Shown here: positions 8,390 to 16,602 of the stretch, in pieces
Layout: the number at the start of each line of letters is the position of its first letter
How positions within the stretch are numbered: position 1 is the first letter of the stretch
Assembly: GCA_024642465.1 (NCBI GenBank)
Contig: JAHEBA010000014.1
Span: forward strand, 1-49,636
Length of the DNA stretch: 49,636 nucleotides
DNA from: Alphaproteobacteria bacterium
GTDB lineage: Bacteria > Pseudomonadota > Alphaproteobacteria > Rhizobiales > Aestuariivirgaceae
Direction: 5' to 3'
The notes under the pieces: generated by a model
Database searches by the model: none
What the model was told of the DNA's origin: nothing
The model's input: the letters and a program-made list of their open reading frames with translations, nothing else
Translations under genes and position numbers: made by a program

Positions 8390-8409
8390 GCCCTGAATAA
8401 CTTCAGGGC
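8390..8409 (+). terminator. Stem-loop after the tct-sau operon
   Basis: GCCCTGAA (8390-8397) pairs perfectly with TTCAGGGC (8402-8409) around a TAAC loop. It stands alone between the ligase stop and the next gene. There is no T-run, so a strictly intrinsic terminator is uncertain; a Rho-dependent end protected by the hairpin is equally likely. Confidence 0.5.
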
Positions 8410-8458
8410 GCCGGACGAGCCGTCGAAGCAACGGGCCTTCACACGAGGAATGAAAACC

Positions 8459-8917
8459 ATGGTCAGGAAGCTCCTGTTCGCACTCGCCGTCGGATCAGCA
8501 GTGCTTGCTGTCAGCATGGGTACCGCGCTGTCCGCCGAGGACGAGCGTGAACTGGTCGAGATGCCGGCCATGATGCAGGAACATATGCTCGCCAACATGC
8601 GCGATCATCTGCGCGCCATCGACAAAATTTTGGGCCATCTCGCCAACGCTGATGTAGCCGCCGCGGGCAAGGTGGCGGAAAGCCGCCTGGGCATGTCATC
8701 GCTGGAAACCCATGGCGCGTCGCACATGGCGCGGTTCATGCCGGAAGGCATGGCTCAAGCCGGTACCGAGATGCACCGCGCAGCGAGCCGTTTCGTCATC
8801 GTGGCACAGGATGCCGAGCTGGCGACGGGCCGCGAGGCGCAATACGAGGTTTATCGTGCGCTGCAGGCAGTGACATCGGCCTGCAATGCCTGTCACCAGG
8901 CCTATCGTATCAGATGA
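8459..8917 (+). CDS. Cytochrome c'-like periplasmic protein
   Basis: About 152 residues with a Sec signal peptide (M-V-R-K-L-L-F-A-L-A-V..., cleavage after ...T-A-L-S-A) and a single heme site C-N-A-C-H (Cys142, Cys145, His146) at the extreme C-terminus. The C-terminal CxxCH after an all-helical stretch is the layout of cytochrome c' and related four-helix-bundle cytochromes. Such proteins bind NO or CO or carry electrons in the periplasm. The ATG at 8459 was preferred because GAGGA lies 9 bases before it; an ATG at 8450 overlaps that site. It follows the tct-sau operon but is separated by a stem-loop, so a functional link is not shown. Confidence 0.75.
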   Translation: MVRKLLFALAVGSAVLAVSMGTALSAEDERELVEMPAMMQEHMLANMRDHLRAIDKILGHLANADVAAAGKVAESRLGMSSLETHGASHMARFMPEGMAQAGTEMHRAASRFVIVAQDAELATGREAQYEVYRALQAVTSACNACHQAYRIR

Positions 8918-9079
8918 GCGCAGCTTGCCTTGCTGCCCGGGCCCCGGCTGCGATCAAAACCAGTGCCACACTCATGCCGGGGCAGGGACGATACTAGCCC
9001 GCTTCGGCGTTGCCGGGCCGTGTGTCCCATACCTTGTGGATCGGGTTGTTTTCGCGATGACTGGAAAAATACGGCGGGC

Positions 9080-9505
9080 CTAGTCGACCAGCCCCAACTG
9101 CCGTGCAATGGTAGCGCTGTCGTAATAGTCGCGTCCTTCGACGACCAGTCCATCCTTGACCCGCATCACCGAGCAATACCGGACCTCGGCTCTCTTGCCG
9201 GTTGGTGCGAAATCTCCGAGGCTCGAACGCAGCGTTCCTGTATGTGTGCCGGTATTGCGAAACTCGACCGTGGCCCACTCGCCGCATTGGCTGACGATGA
9301 CATTTTCGACCTTGCATAGCCCATCCGGGAAAGCTTCCCGCCAGCGGTGGTAGTCGGCCTTGTAGGCTTCCTTTCCCGGCAGCTTCTGCCCTCTCGCGAT
9401 ATCCTCAAATGCACAATCATCGGCGATAACTTCTGCGCCTCTATCGGGGTCACGCATGTCCCAGGATTCATGGAACTGGCGGACAACCTTCTCGGTCGGA
9501 TGCAT
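9080..9505 (-). CDS. SnoaL-like / ester-cyclase-type NTF2-fold protein
   Basis: 141 residues from ATG 9503-9505, chosen because AAGGGG lies about 8 bases upstream. The sequence opens with E-K-V-V-R-Q-F-H-E-S-W-D, contains D-C-A-F-E-D-I-A-R-G at about 30 and Y-H-R-W-R-E-A-F-P-D-G, and ends V-K-D-G-L-V-V-E-G-R-D-Y-Y-D. This is the SnoaL-like polyketide cyclase/ester cyclase pattern of the cone-shaped NTF2 fold. Many members have unknown substrates. It stands alone on the minus strand between two plus-strand genes. No specific reaction can be assigned. Confidence 0.7.
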   Translation of the reverse strand: MHPTEKVVRQFHESWDMRDPDRGAEVIADDCAFEDIARGQKLPGKEAYKADYHRWREAFPDGLCKVENVIVSQCGEWATVEFRNTGTHTGTLRSSLGDFAPTGKRAEVRYCSVMRVKDGLVVEGRDYYDSATIARQLGLVD

Positions 9506-9865
9506 TGTCTTGGCCCCTTTCAGCAAGCAGCGGCATCGTTCGCTCCCCCTAGCGATCAACTTCAATCATTGCAGATGAGCAGGCGTGAAACCAGATCCAC
9601 CCGACCTGCCTGGCGGTCGTTGCCCGGTGTCGCTGACGGGTAATCAGCGGCTTGTTTGACGCGCTGCAGGCGCCGCCCGACTGCCGCCCGGAAGGCCGCT
9701 CTCTTCTGGTGTCACGCCTGATCATCTATGGTATTTCAGTTGACTGACAGAACCTGGCGCCAGCACCCTGCCTTAAGTGACGGCAGGCAGAAGTGGCGCG
9801 GGCGACGTGGCGGGCTGGTGCGCCTTGTGGCGTGCTCAAGGACCCTCACGAGAACAGGACTAGGC
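9506..9865. other. Intergenic region upstream of the SnoaL-like and PerM-like genes
   Basis: About 360 bases between divergent genes. I see no coding frame with family resemblance. An in-frame extension of the downstream PerM-like gene to 9728 exists, but its amino acids look non-coding. The region probably carries both promoters; no clear operator or repeat was found. Confidence 0.5.
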
Positions 9866-11014
9866 ATGTCCAGTGACGGCGACGGCTTCACCGGAACCAC
9901 GCAACTCAAGAGTTTCAGCGTCAAGCTGATGGCGGCGGTGGCTGTGTGTGCCTCGCTCTATTTCGGGCGCTCGCTGTTCGTGCCGGTGGCACTGGCGATA
10001 GTGCTGGCGCTGACGCTGTTTCCGCTGATCCGTGCCGGGCAGAGGGCGGGCCTGCCGCCGGTCGTGTCGGCGCTGGCGCTGATGCTGGTGGTGACGGCCT
10101 GCCTCGTGCTTGCATCGGCGTCGCTTTCAGGACCGGTGTCGCGATTGTCGGCGCAATTGCCCTCGATCGGCTACCAGCTCAAGTACAAGTTGAAGTCGCT
10201 GCGCGAGCCCCTTGACACCATCGACAAGGCCGGCGAGCAGGTCGAGGAGATGACCAAGCAGAACAGGGACGCCGGGGTGCAGGAGGTCGTGATCAAGCAG
10301 CCCGGACTGGTGGCGCGCGCGGCGGACGACGTGATCGCCATGGTGGCGACGGTGCTGCTGACGCTGACCTTGTGCTTCTTTCTGCTGGTCTCGCGCGAGT
10401 TGTTCTACCGCAAGGTGCTGCGCGTCATGCCCACGCTCAGCGACAAGAAGAAGGCACTCCAGGTGGCCTATGACATCGAGCGGGACGTGTCGCGCTACCT
10501 GCTGACGGTCAGCGCCATCAACGCCGCGCTGGGCCTCGGCATCGGCGTGGCATTATGGCTATTGGGCATGCCCAACCCGCTGTTGTGGGGCGTGCTGGCG
10601 GGCTTGCTGAACTTCCTGCCCTATATCGGCGCAATTCTCGGCATCGTTGCAACCGGCGTCATGGCCATCGTCAGCTTCCACACGCTGGGTGAGGCGGCGG
10701 TGGTGCCGGCGGTATACCTCGTCTTCACGGTGCTGGAGGGCCAGTTCATTACACCGTGGCTGCTGGGCAAGCGGTTTTCCCTCAACACAGTGGTGATCCT
10801 GCTGTCGATCGCCTTCTGGGGCTTCATGTGGGGCGCGGTTGGCGTATTTGTGGCGGTGCCGATGCTGATCATGCTGCGGGCGCTGTGCGACCGCATAGAA
10901 GGGCTGGCGGCGCTGGGCGAGTTCGTCTCGGGCGAACCGGTGGTGGATGAGCCGGCGTCGGCAGCCGAAGGCGAGACGCTCAGGGCGCCAGGGCCTCCTG
11001 GCACGCCGTGTTGA
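9866..11014 (+). CDS. AI-2E/PerM family membrane protein
   Basis: 382 residues from the ATG at 9866, with ACAGGA upstream. Hydrophobic segments cluster at the N-terminus, then a soluble helical part (about 100-165) and four to five membrane segments. The family motif L-L-N-F-L-P-Y-I-G-A-I-L-G near residue 250 and E-G-Q-F-I-T-P-W-L-L-G near 290 identify the AI-2E (TqsA/PerM/YdiK) family. Members were proposed to export autoinducer-2 or act as Na+/H+ antiporters; the substrate is not predictable here. The acidic C-terminal tail (V-V-D-E-P-A-S-A-A-E-G-E) is probably disordered and cytosolic. No operon partner is evident. Confidence 0.85.
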   Translation: MSSDGDGFTGTTQLKSFSVKLMAAVAVCASLYFGRSLFVPVALAIVLALTLFPLIRAGQRAGLPPVVSALALMLVVTACLVLASASLSGPVSRLSAQLPSIGYQLKYKLKSLREPLDTIDKAGEQVEEMTKQNRDAGVQEVVIKQPGLVARAADDVIAMVATVLLTLTLCFFLLVSRELFYRKVLRVMPTLSDKKKALQVAYDIERDVSRYLLTVSAINAALGLGIGVALWLLGMPNPLLWGVLAGLLNFLPYIGAILGIVATGVMAIVSFHTLGEAAVVPAVYLVFTVLEGQFITPWLLGKRFSLNTVVILLSIAFWGFMWGAVGVFVAVPMLIMLRALCDRIEGLAALGEFVSGEPVVDEPASAAEGETLRAPGPPGTPC

Positions 11015-11360
11015 ACCGGATCTGCATGGGTCGACGTCTATCGTCCAGGTTCAATTGTTCGCGCCACGCCGTCCTGTCGCGTGTCGCGAGTGCCTTGCAA
11101 TGCAATGAGTTGGTGTATGTTGCCGGCGCCGTGCGGCATGAAGACTTTGGCTATTTTCGCGAGCAGATACTTGAGCACCTGGTGCTGGAGGGCGCCCACT
11201 ATGACGACCTCGTCGACGACCATGAGTTCACTGACCGCAAGGCGGTCGGCGAAGCCATGCAGCAATTCCTCGAAACTTGATGGATATGGGCTTTTGAAAG
11301 CTGCTCAGGCTGTTGGCCTGTTCGTTGCGCCGGCCGGCCGGGATGTTGTAGGCAGTGGGG
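11015..11360. other. Region with only doubtful coding capacity between perM-like and CDF genes
   Basis: Two overlapping frames compete. On the plus strand, about 11110-11280 reads E-L-V-Y-V-A-G-A-V-R-H-E-D-F-G-Y-F-R and ends F-L-E-T; on the minus strand, 11038-11265 from a TTG preceded by GAGGAA reads F-A-D-R-L-A-V-S-E-L-M-V-V-D-E. Codon usage slightly favours the minus frame, but neither has a recognisable family or a convincing start. At most one is real; it could also be a decayed fragment. Confidence 0.3.
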
Positions 11361-12281
11361 ATGTCCGTCTTGAGCAATAACCCCGGTCATCTCCACATCG
11401 ATGCCGCATCTGGCGACCGCTGGGTAACCATCGCGGTCTGGGCCAACGCACTGCTGACCGTCGCCCAGATTGCCGGGGGCATCCTCTCCGGAAGCCTCGC
11501 GCTGATCGCGGATGCCTTGCACAATTTCTCCGACATGGCGTCGCTGGTGATCGCCCTGGCGGCGCGCAAAATTGCACGGCGGCCGCCAGACGCAGCCATG
11601 ACCTTCGGCCACGGACGGATCGAGGTCGTTGCGGCGCTGATCAACTACACCACGCTGATCCTGGTAAGCCTGTACCTGCTCCGGGAGGGCGCCATGCGCA
11701 TGCTCGACTCGCCCGAGGTGCACGGCTGGACAGTGGTGATCCTTGGTGGAGTTGCTCTGGCGGTGGACAGCGTGACGGCATTGCTGACCAATTCGACGCA
11801 GAAAGGCAGCGTGAACATCCGCGCCTTGTTCCTGCACAACCTGTCTGACGCATGGGCGTCCGTCGCGGTCATTGCGGGTGGCGCGTTGATCATTCTCTAC
11901 GGCGTCTGGTGGATCGATCCGGCGATCACCATCGCCATCGCAACATACATTCTCTACCTCGCCATTTCCAAAATCGGCCGTCCGGTGCGGACGCTGCTGC
12001 TGGGCAGTCCGCCCGAGGTGGACAACGAAGCGGTGATTGAGGCGATCCGCTGCGTCGAGGGCGTGGCAGGTGTGCACCATGTTCATTTCTGGCAGATGCA
12101 GGAGCACGAGGCAGCGCTCAATTGCCACGTGGTGCTGACCGATGACGGCTGGCAACGCATTGAGGCGGTCAAGCAGGACATCAAGCAGCGCCTTCAGGAC
12201 CGGTTCGGCATTGGCCATTCAATCCTTGAATTCGAGACTGGCGATCATGCGCACAACGACGCCAACCTGTACGGTCACTGA
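11361..12281 (+). CDS. Cation diffusion facilitator (CDF) divalent-metal exporter, CzcD/ZitB type
   Basis: 306 residues, six predicted membrane helices and a cytosolic C-terminal domain. The metal site is seen as A-D-A-L-H-N-F-S-D in helix 2 (HxxxD) and L-F-L-H-N-L-S-D-A in helix 5 (second HxxxD), the zinc/cadmium arrangement of CzcD-type carriers. The C-terminal part (V-E-G-V-A-G-V-H-H-V-H-F-W) is the metallochaperone-like dimerisation domain. It exports Zn2+ or similar ions for H+. ATG 11361 was chosen over an in-frame GTG at 11355. The 3' end overlaps the convergent VOC gene by 7 bases. No metal-sensor gene is adjacent. Confidence 0.88.
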   Translation: MSVLSNNPGHLHIDAASGDRWVTIAVWANALLTVAQIAGGILSGSLALIADALHNFSDMASLVIALAARKIARRPPDAAMTFGHGRIEVVAALINYTTLILVSLYLLREGAMRMLDSPEVHGWTVVILGGVALAVDSVTALLTNSTQKGSVNIRALFLHNLSDAWASVAVIAGGALIILYGVWWIDPAITIAIATYILYLAISKIGRPVRTLLLGSPPEVDNEAVIEAIRCVEGVAGVHHVHFWQMQEHEAALNCHVVLTDDGWQRIEAVKQDIKQRLQDRFGIGHSILEFETGDHAHNDANLYGH

Positions 12282-12715
12282 GCGTCCGTATTGCTGCCCG
12301 CAGCGAGGCCCCAGAGTTTGGGCTCGGCAAACTCGACGGAATTGCCGGCCGGATCGCGCACATAGATCGACCTGGCGCCATTGGGCCACGTGATCTCCTT
12401 TTCTATCGGGATTCCGGCAGATTCCATTCGCTCGCGATAACGTTCCAGCTCGATTCCAGGCGCTGAAAAGCAGATATGCCCCTGGCCGAACGAACCGTGA
12501 GCGGGGGCCGCAGTGCTGCCCGTGGATACCGCCGTGGTCGCAGAAGGGTTGAAAATCAACAACATGGAGTTGCCGCATCGATAGAAAACGTGGCGGCCAT
12601 CCTCACGCATCACCTCCTGAAGCTGCAGCATACCGCCATAGAATCCGTCGGCAGCGTCGAGGTCGTCCGCATAAATCGCTGTCTCGAGGATGTGATCTGG
12701 ACGTAGTCCCGGCAA
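12275..12715 (-). CDS. VOC-family (glyoxalase/bleomycin-resistance/dioxygenase fold) protein
   Basis: 146 residues with paired beta-alpha-beta-beta-beta modules: I-L-E-T-A-I-Y-A-D-D-L-D-A-A-D-G-F-Y near the start and I-Y-V-R-D-P-A-G-N-S-V-E-F-A near the end, whose final Glu is the usual metal ligand. S-F-G-Q-G-H-I-C-F supplies a likely His ligand. Such proteins include glyoxalase I, fosfomycin-resistance and dioxygenase enzymes; no specific substrate can be assigned. The start appears to be TTG, with an AAAGG-like site about 8 bases before it. It overlaps the CDF gene tail to tail. Confidence 0.75.
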   Translation of the reverse strand: MPGLRPDHILETAIYADDLDAADGFYGGMLQLQEVMREDGRHVFYRCGNSMLLIFNPSATTAVSTGSTAAPAHGSFGQGHICFSAPGIELERYRERMESAGIPIEKEITWPNGARSIYVRDPAGNSVEFAEPKLWGLAAGSNTDAQ

Positions 12716-12834
12716 TGGCGGTTACCTTTGCTTGAAATGCAGCAGAGCCATCAATTCGAGCCCGTGCAGGCCGCGGTTGCGTACCCTTTTCCCAGTGTTG
12801 CGGCCATCGATCAAGCCCGGCGGCTTGCCTGGTT

Positions 12835-13863
12835 TCAGAACGCCAGTTGCACCTTCATCGCGCGTGACCGGTCGCTAGCCATGTCGAATGCCGCAACAGC
12901 GTCGCCAATGTCGAAAGTTTCCGAGATCAGCGGCTTCAGGTCGACGCTGCGATCATTGATCAGGCTGACGGCTTGCGCAAATTCTGGGTGGAAGCGGAAG
13001 CTTCCGCGCAAGGAAATCTCCTTCGCCACGAGCATGTTCATGGGCAGGCTCATGTCGCCGCCCAGACCCAGCTGCACGATGGTGGCGCGCGGCCGCGCAA
13101 CCTGGAGCGCGGTTGAAAGCGCGGCGGCGCTTCCTGAACATTCCAGCACCACGTCGAAGCTTCCCTTGTCGAGGGCATAGGGCTCGAAGTCCGCAGCCGA
13201 GGCCGCATCGAGGCAGGCATCCGCGCCGAGCCGGCGGGCGAATTCCAGCGCAGGTTTGGCGATGTCGCTCACAACCACGTCAGCCGCTCCCGAATGCCGG
13301 GCTGCGATGAGACACAGCGCACCGATAGGGCCGCAGCCGGTGACCAGCACCCGCTTGCCGGCAACGCCGCCTGCCTGTGCCACCGCATGAAGCGCCACAG
13401 AAAACGGTTCGGCCATGGCAGCCTCGCCGGCTGTGATGCCCGGCGCCACCTTTTCGCACTGGCTTTCCAGCGCCACCAGCCTTGAGCGGAAGGCGCCCTG
13501 CACGTGCGGGAACGGCATCGCCGAACCGTAGAAGGCGATGTTGAGGCAGTGGTTGAACTCAGCCCGTGCACAGTAGCGGCAGCTGCCGCAGGGCCGGCTC
13601 GGGTTGATGGCAACGAGGTCGCCGGCCTGAACCCGAGTCACGCCCGGGCCAACCGCCTCCACGTGGCCCGCCACTTCGTGGCCCAGGATCATCGGCTCGC
13701 GCAGCCTGACCGTGCCAAAGCCACCGTGATTGTAGTAGTGCAGGTCCGACCCACAGATGCCGCCTGCGGCCATGGCGATGCGCACCTCGCCCGGACCGGG
13801 TTCGCCCGCGTCGCGCTCTTCAACACGCAGGTCATGGGCGGCATGAATGACGATCGCTTTCAT
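12835..13863 (-). CDS. idnD: L-idonate 5-dehydrogenase
   Basis: 342 residues, a zinc-dependent medium-chain dehydrogenase. G-G-I-C-G-S-D-L-H-Y-Y near residue 35 holds the catalytic zinc Cys, L-G-H-E-V-A-G its His-Glu pair, and C-G-S-C-R-Y-C-A-R-A-E-F-N-H-C is the four-cysteine structural zinc site. V-T-G-C-G-P-I-G is the NAD(P) Rossmann motif. Gly-Ser-Phe-Arg-Phe near 295 and the ending K-V-Q-L-A-F closely resemble E. coli IdnD. It oxidises L-idonate to 5-keto-D-gluconate. It is divergent from idnO (next step) with an 84-base promoter region between. The open frame extends to 14838, but that extension covers idnO antisense and is not coding. Confidence 0.88.
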   Translation of the reverse strand: MKAIVIHAAHDLRVEERDAGEPGPGEVRIAMAAGGICGSDLHYYNHGGFGTVRLREPMILGHEVAGHVEAVGPGVTRVQAGDLVAINPSRPCGSCRYCARAEFNHCLNIAFYGSAMPFPHVQGAFRSRLVALESQCEKVAPGITAGEAAMAEPFSVALHAVAQAGGVAGKRVLVTGCGPIGALCLIAARHSGAADVVVSDIAKPALEFARRLGADACLDAASAADFEPYALDKGSFDVVLECSGSAAALSTALQVARPRATIVQLGLGGDMSLPMNMLVAKEISLRGSFRFHPEFAQAVSLINDRSVDLKPLISETFDIGDAVAAFDMASDRSRAMKVQLAF

Positions 13864-13947
13864 GTGGGCAAAAACCCCTCGTTGGTGCTTGCTGGCTGCC
13901 GGGCGGCACTGGATAGTGGATTGGAACATTATCGGGAAAGCCAGTCC
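13864..13947. promoter_or_regulatory. idnD-idnO divergent promoter region
   Basis: 84 bases separate the two divergently read idn genes. GGGAAAG serves as the ribosome site for idnO. I see no copy of the ATTGNC-N-GNCAAT palindrome found at the gntR promoter, so control by the same regulator is not shown by sequence. Confidence 0.4.
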
Positions 13948-14718
13948 ATGAACATCCAGCAACTCTTCGGTCTCGCCGGCAAGCGCGCCCTGATCACCGG
14001 GTCCAGCAAGGGCATCGGTTTCGCACTGGGACGCGGGCTTGGCCATGCGGGCGCCAAAGTTGTACTGAACGGCCGTAGCGCCGATACGCTTGAAGCAGCC
14101 TGCGCCGCGCTGGCGTCGCAAGGCATCACGGCCACGTTCCAGACATTCGACGTGACCAGCCCGGACGCGGTTCGCGCCGGGGTGGATGCGATCGAGCAAG
14201 GGCAGGGCCCTATCGATATCCTCATCAACAATGCAGGCATGCAGTTCCGCGCCCCGCTGGACGAGTTTCCCGACGACGCATGGTCGACGCTGATGCGCAC
14301 CAACCTCGACAGCGTGTTCAATGTTGGCAAGGCGGTGGCCCGTCACATGATCGGGCGGCGGCAAGGAAAGATCATCAATATCTGCTCTGTACAGACCGCG
14401 CTCGCCCGGCCGGGCATCGCCCCCTATGCCGCGTCCAAGGGCGCGGTGGCCAACCTGACCAAGGGCATGTGCACCGACTGGGCCAGGCATGGCTTGCAGG
14501 TCAACGGTCTCGCGCCCGGATACTTCGAGACCGAGCTCACGGATGCGCTGGTGAAGGACGAGACGTTCAGCGCCTGGCTGGCCAATCGCACTCCGGCTGG
14601 CCGCTGGGGCAAGGTCGACGAACTGGTCGGCGCAGCAGTGTTTCTCGCTTCGCCGTCGGCGAGCTTCGTCAACGGGCACATCCTGTATGTGGATGGCGGG
14701 ATCACTGCCAGCCTTTGA
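13948..14718 (+). CDS. idnO: Gluconate 5-dehydrogenase (5-ketogluconate reductase)
   Basis: 256 residues, short-chain dehydrogenase. T-G-S-S-K-G-I-G-F-A is the cofactor loop, N-N-A-G the stabilising motif, and Tyr160/Lys164 in P-Y-A-A-S-K-G-A the catalytic pair. V-N-G-L-A-P-G-Y-F-E-T-E and R-T-P-A-G-R-W-G match E. coli IdnO over its length. It reduces 5-keto-D-gluconate to D-gluconate. Together with idnD and the nearby gntK and gnd it completes a route from L-idonate to ribulose 5-phosphate. A longer reading frame from 13504 exists but overlaps idnD; ATG 13948 with GGGAAAG upstream gives the family-typical length. It is convergent with the AroE-like gene, 10 bases apart. Confidence 0.9.
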   Translation: MNIQQLFGLAGKRALITGSSKGIGFALGRGLGHAGAKVVLNGRSADTLEAACAALASQGITATFQTFDVTSPDAVRAGVDAIEQGQGPIDILINNAGMQFRAPLDEFPDDAWSTLMRTNLDSVFNVGKAVARHMIGRRQGKIINICSVQTALARPGIAPYAASKGAVANLTKGMCTDWARHGLQVNGLAPGYFETELTDALVKDETFSAWLANRTPAGRWGKVDELVGAAVFLASPSASFVNGHILYVDGGITASL

Positions 14719-14728
14719 CCGGGCGCGA

Positions 14729-15565
14729 TCAGGCGGGCGGGCGCAGCTGATCGAAGGTGCGCAGCGCCGACCGCTTGTCGGCCGTGACGCCGGTGTAGGC
14801 CTCGAACGTCCCGACGGCCATGTGGCAGAACAGGTCAAAGCCGGTAAGGCATTGAAGACCTGCGGCGCGCGCGCAGGTCAGGAATTCCGTGTTGGTCGGG
14901 GTATAGATGGCGTCGAAGGCCCATTGTTGTCCGCCGATGAGGCGCGCGTCGAATGCCATGCCGGGCGAGTGCTCCATGCCGATGGCTGTAGCGTTCACCA
15001 GTCCATTTGCGGCGCGCACCGCCTCGGGTGCTTCTGCAAGCGCTATGGCGCGCACCGGTGACCCGAAAGCCGAAGCGAGTTCCTGCGCCCTTTGGGCCTC
15101 GATGTCCCAGATGGCGATATCCTCGGCCCCAAGCTGCTTGAGCGCACCGGCAAGGGCACGCGCGACGCCGCCCGCACCCGCCATGGCGACGCGGCCCGGC
15201 GCAGCGCCTTTCATGATCCATGCCCAAGCCGAGACGAAACCGGTGAAGTCGGTATTGTGGCCCACCAGCGGCGGACCGAAGACCAGCGTGTTGCAGGCGC
15301 CCAGTGCCTTGACTTCGGGCCGCATCCTGTCTCCGGCATAGGCGGCTGCATGGGTTTTCCACGGGTGGGTGATGGTGACGCCGGTCCACCCGCGCAACAT
15401 CAGGCCGTCGACCGTTGAATTGAAGTCGAAGCTGTCCAGTTCTGCAGTGTCCATCAGCTCGAAGGAAAAACCGATGCCGGCTTCCTCGCACAAAAGCTTC
15501 AGCGCGCCGGGCAGACGGGTCTTCTGGATGTGGGACCCGATGAGGCCCGCGACGAGTGGGGTCAT
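14729..15565 (-). CDS. Shikimate/quinate dehydrogenase family protein (AroE-like paralog)
   Basis: 278 residues with the AroE layout. Catalytic Lys70 in G-V-T-I-T-H-P-W-K and Asp106 in G-H-N-T-D-F-T-G-F are retained, as is A-C-N-T; the Rossmann motif is G-A-G-G-V-A-R-A. The substrate-carboxylate motif near residue 14, normally S-x-S-P or S-x-T-P, reads T16-R-L18-P, so the second hydroxyl residue is replaced by leucine. It is last in the TRAP-PhyH operon, not with aromatic biosynthesis genes, so a catabolic role on a quinate-like or sugar-acid-like hydroxy acid is more likely than shikimate synthesis. Substrate unknown. Confidence 0.8.
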   Translation of the reverse strand: MTPLVAGLIGSHIQKTRLPGALKLLCEEAGIGFSFELMDTAELDSFDFNSTVDGLMLRGWTGVTITHPWKTHAAAYAGDRMRPEVKALGACNTLVFGPPLVGHNTDFTGFVSAWAWIMKGAAPGRVAMAGAGGVARALAGALKQLGAEDIAIWDIEAQRAQELASAFGSPVRAIALAEAPEAVRAANGLVNATAIGMEHSPGMAFDARLIGGQQWAFDAIYTPTNTEFLTCARAAGLQCLTGFDLFCHMAVGTFEAYTGVTADKRSALRTFDQLRPPA

Positions 15566-15599
15566 GGTGGCGGCAGGTTCCGGCTGCAGATGAGGCGCT

Positions 15600-16559
15600 T
15601 CAGGCGCAATAGGGTGAATCGGAAGTCCACCGGTGAATGTTGATGTGGGGGCTGACGGCCAGGCGCGCGCGGGCGTCCTCCCACATGGCCCGCCAGCGGC
15701 GCCAGTCGCGCAGTTCAGTTGCCGGATTGCTTCGGCTGCGGGCGATGAAGTGCGGGAAGTGCGACCGGCCCGTCGGCTGGCCGGTGCGAGTGAACCGTAT
15801 GTCGAACGACCAGCGGAAACCCTGCGTGCGGTTGACCAGCGAGGCGTGTGGCACTAGTGGATGGAAGATCACCACGCCGCCCGACCTGACGGGTAGCGGG
15901 ATCGCCTTGCTCTCGTCCAGGTGGCTGTCGGCGATTGCGGTCTGTGTCTTCGGGCAGTGCGGCAGCAGTCCCTTGCGGTGCTGCCCCGGTATGACTTGCA
16001 GGCAGCCATTCTCGACGGTCGCGTCGGACACCGCGCACCAGACGGTGACCATCGTGGTCCGGTCGGCTTCGGCATGGGTGACGCCCTGGTCCTGGTGCCA
16101 GTCGGTCGAGGTGATGTGGGCGCGGATTTCATCGGCGTGCAAGTCGATGGACGGCGGCTTGATGCGCACGTGCTGGATCGGGTTCGAGGTGATCTCCGGG
16201 CCGATCAGGTCTTCCACCAGGTCGAGCAGGTTTGCGTCTGTCAGCATGTTGAACACGGCAGGGCCGAAGTGCATCGGTGTGTCGGCCATGATCCGGTCGC
16301 CGGGCAGCGAGATGTCCATCGGCTGGAACCAGTCGCAGCCGGCCCGGTAGGCCTCGAGCAGCTTACCGTCGAAATCTAGCCCCTCAGGCGCCGCCGCAAC
16401 CTTGCCTTCGGCATGCCAGCGCTCGTACAGACCATCCAGCAATGCCGAATATTCGGCGCGGACCGGGTCAAGAACCTCTTCTCGATCGAGCACGTTCTCG
16501 ACAACGAGGTACCCGTTGTCCTCGAAAAACTGCAACTGGGCTGGGGTCAGAAACCGCAT
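15600..16559 (-). CDS. Phytanoyl-CoA dioxygenase (PhyH) family Fe(II)/2-oxoglutarate enzyme
   Basis: 319 residues. The iron triad is visible: His155 and Asp157 in D-W-H-Q-D-Q-G and the distal His238 in V-P-H-A-S-L-V-N. Arg in F-R-W-S-F-D-I-R-F about 12 residues later is placed to bind 2-oxoglutarate. The opening F-F-E-D-N-G-Y-L-V-V-E-N-V-L is the standard PhyH N-terminus. These enzymes hydroxylate or demethylate small molecules using O2 and 2-oxoglutarate. It lies 43 bases after dctM and 34 bases before the AroE-like gene in one operon, so its substrate is probably the compound brought in by this TRAP system or a derivative (inference). Confidence 0.85.
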   Translation of the reverse strand: MRFLTPAQLQFFEDNGYLVVENVLDREEVLDPVRAEYSALLDGLYERWHAEGKVAAAPEGLDFDGKLLEAYRAGCDWFQPMDISLPGDRIMADTPMHFGPAVFNMLTDANLLDLVEDLIGPEITSNPIQHVRIKPPSIDLHADEIRAHITSTDWHQDQGVTHAEADRTTMVTVWCAVSDATVENGCLQVIPGQHRKGLLPHCPKTQTAIADSHLDESKAIPLPVRSGGVVIFHPLVPHASLVNRTQGFRWSFDIRFTRTGQPTGRSHFPHFIARSRSNPATELRDWRRWRAMWEDARARLAVSPHINIHRWTSDSPYCA

Positions 16560-16602
16560 GGGAAACGATCCTCGATGATCGCGTTACAGTAATCTGCCTA
16601 GC

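Noticed and set aside
12835..14838. A 667-codon open frame suggesting an idnD fusion protein
   Set aside because: The upstream 325 codons are antisense to idnO and contain no family motifs; the IdnD start at 13863 is clear and gives normal length.
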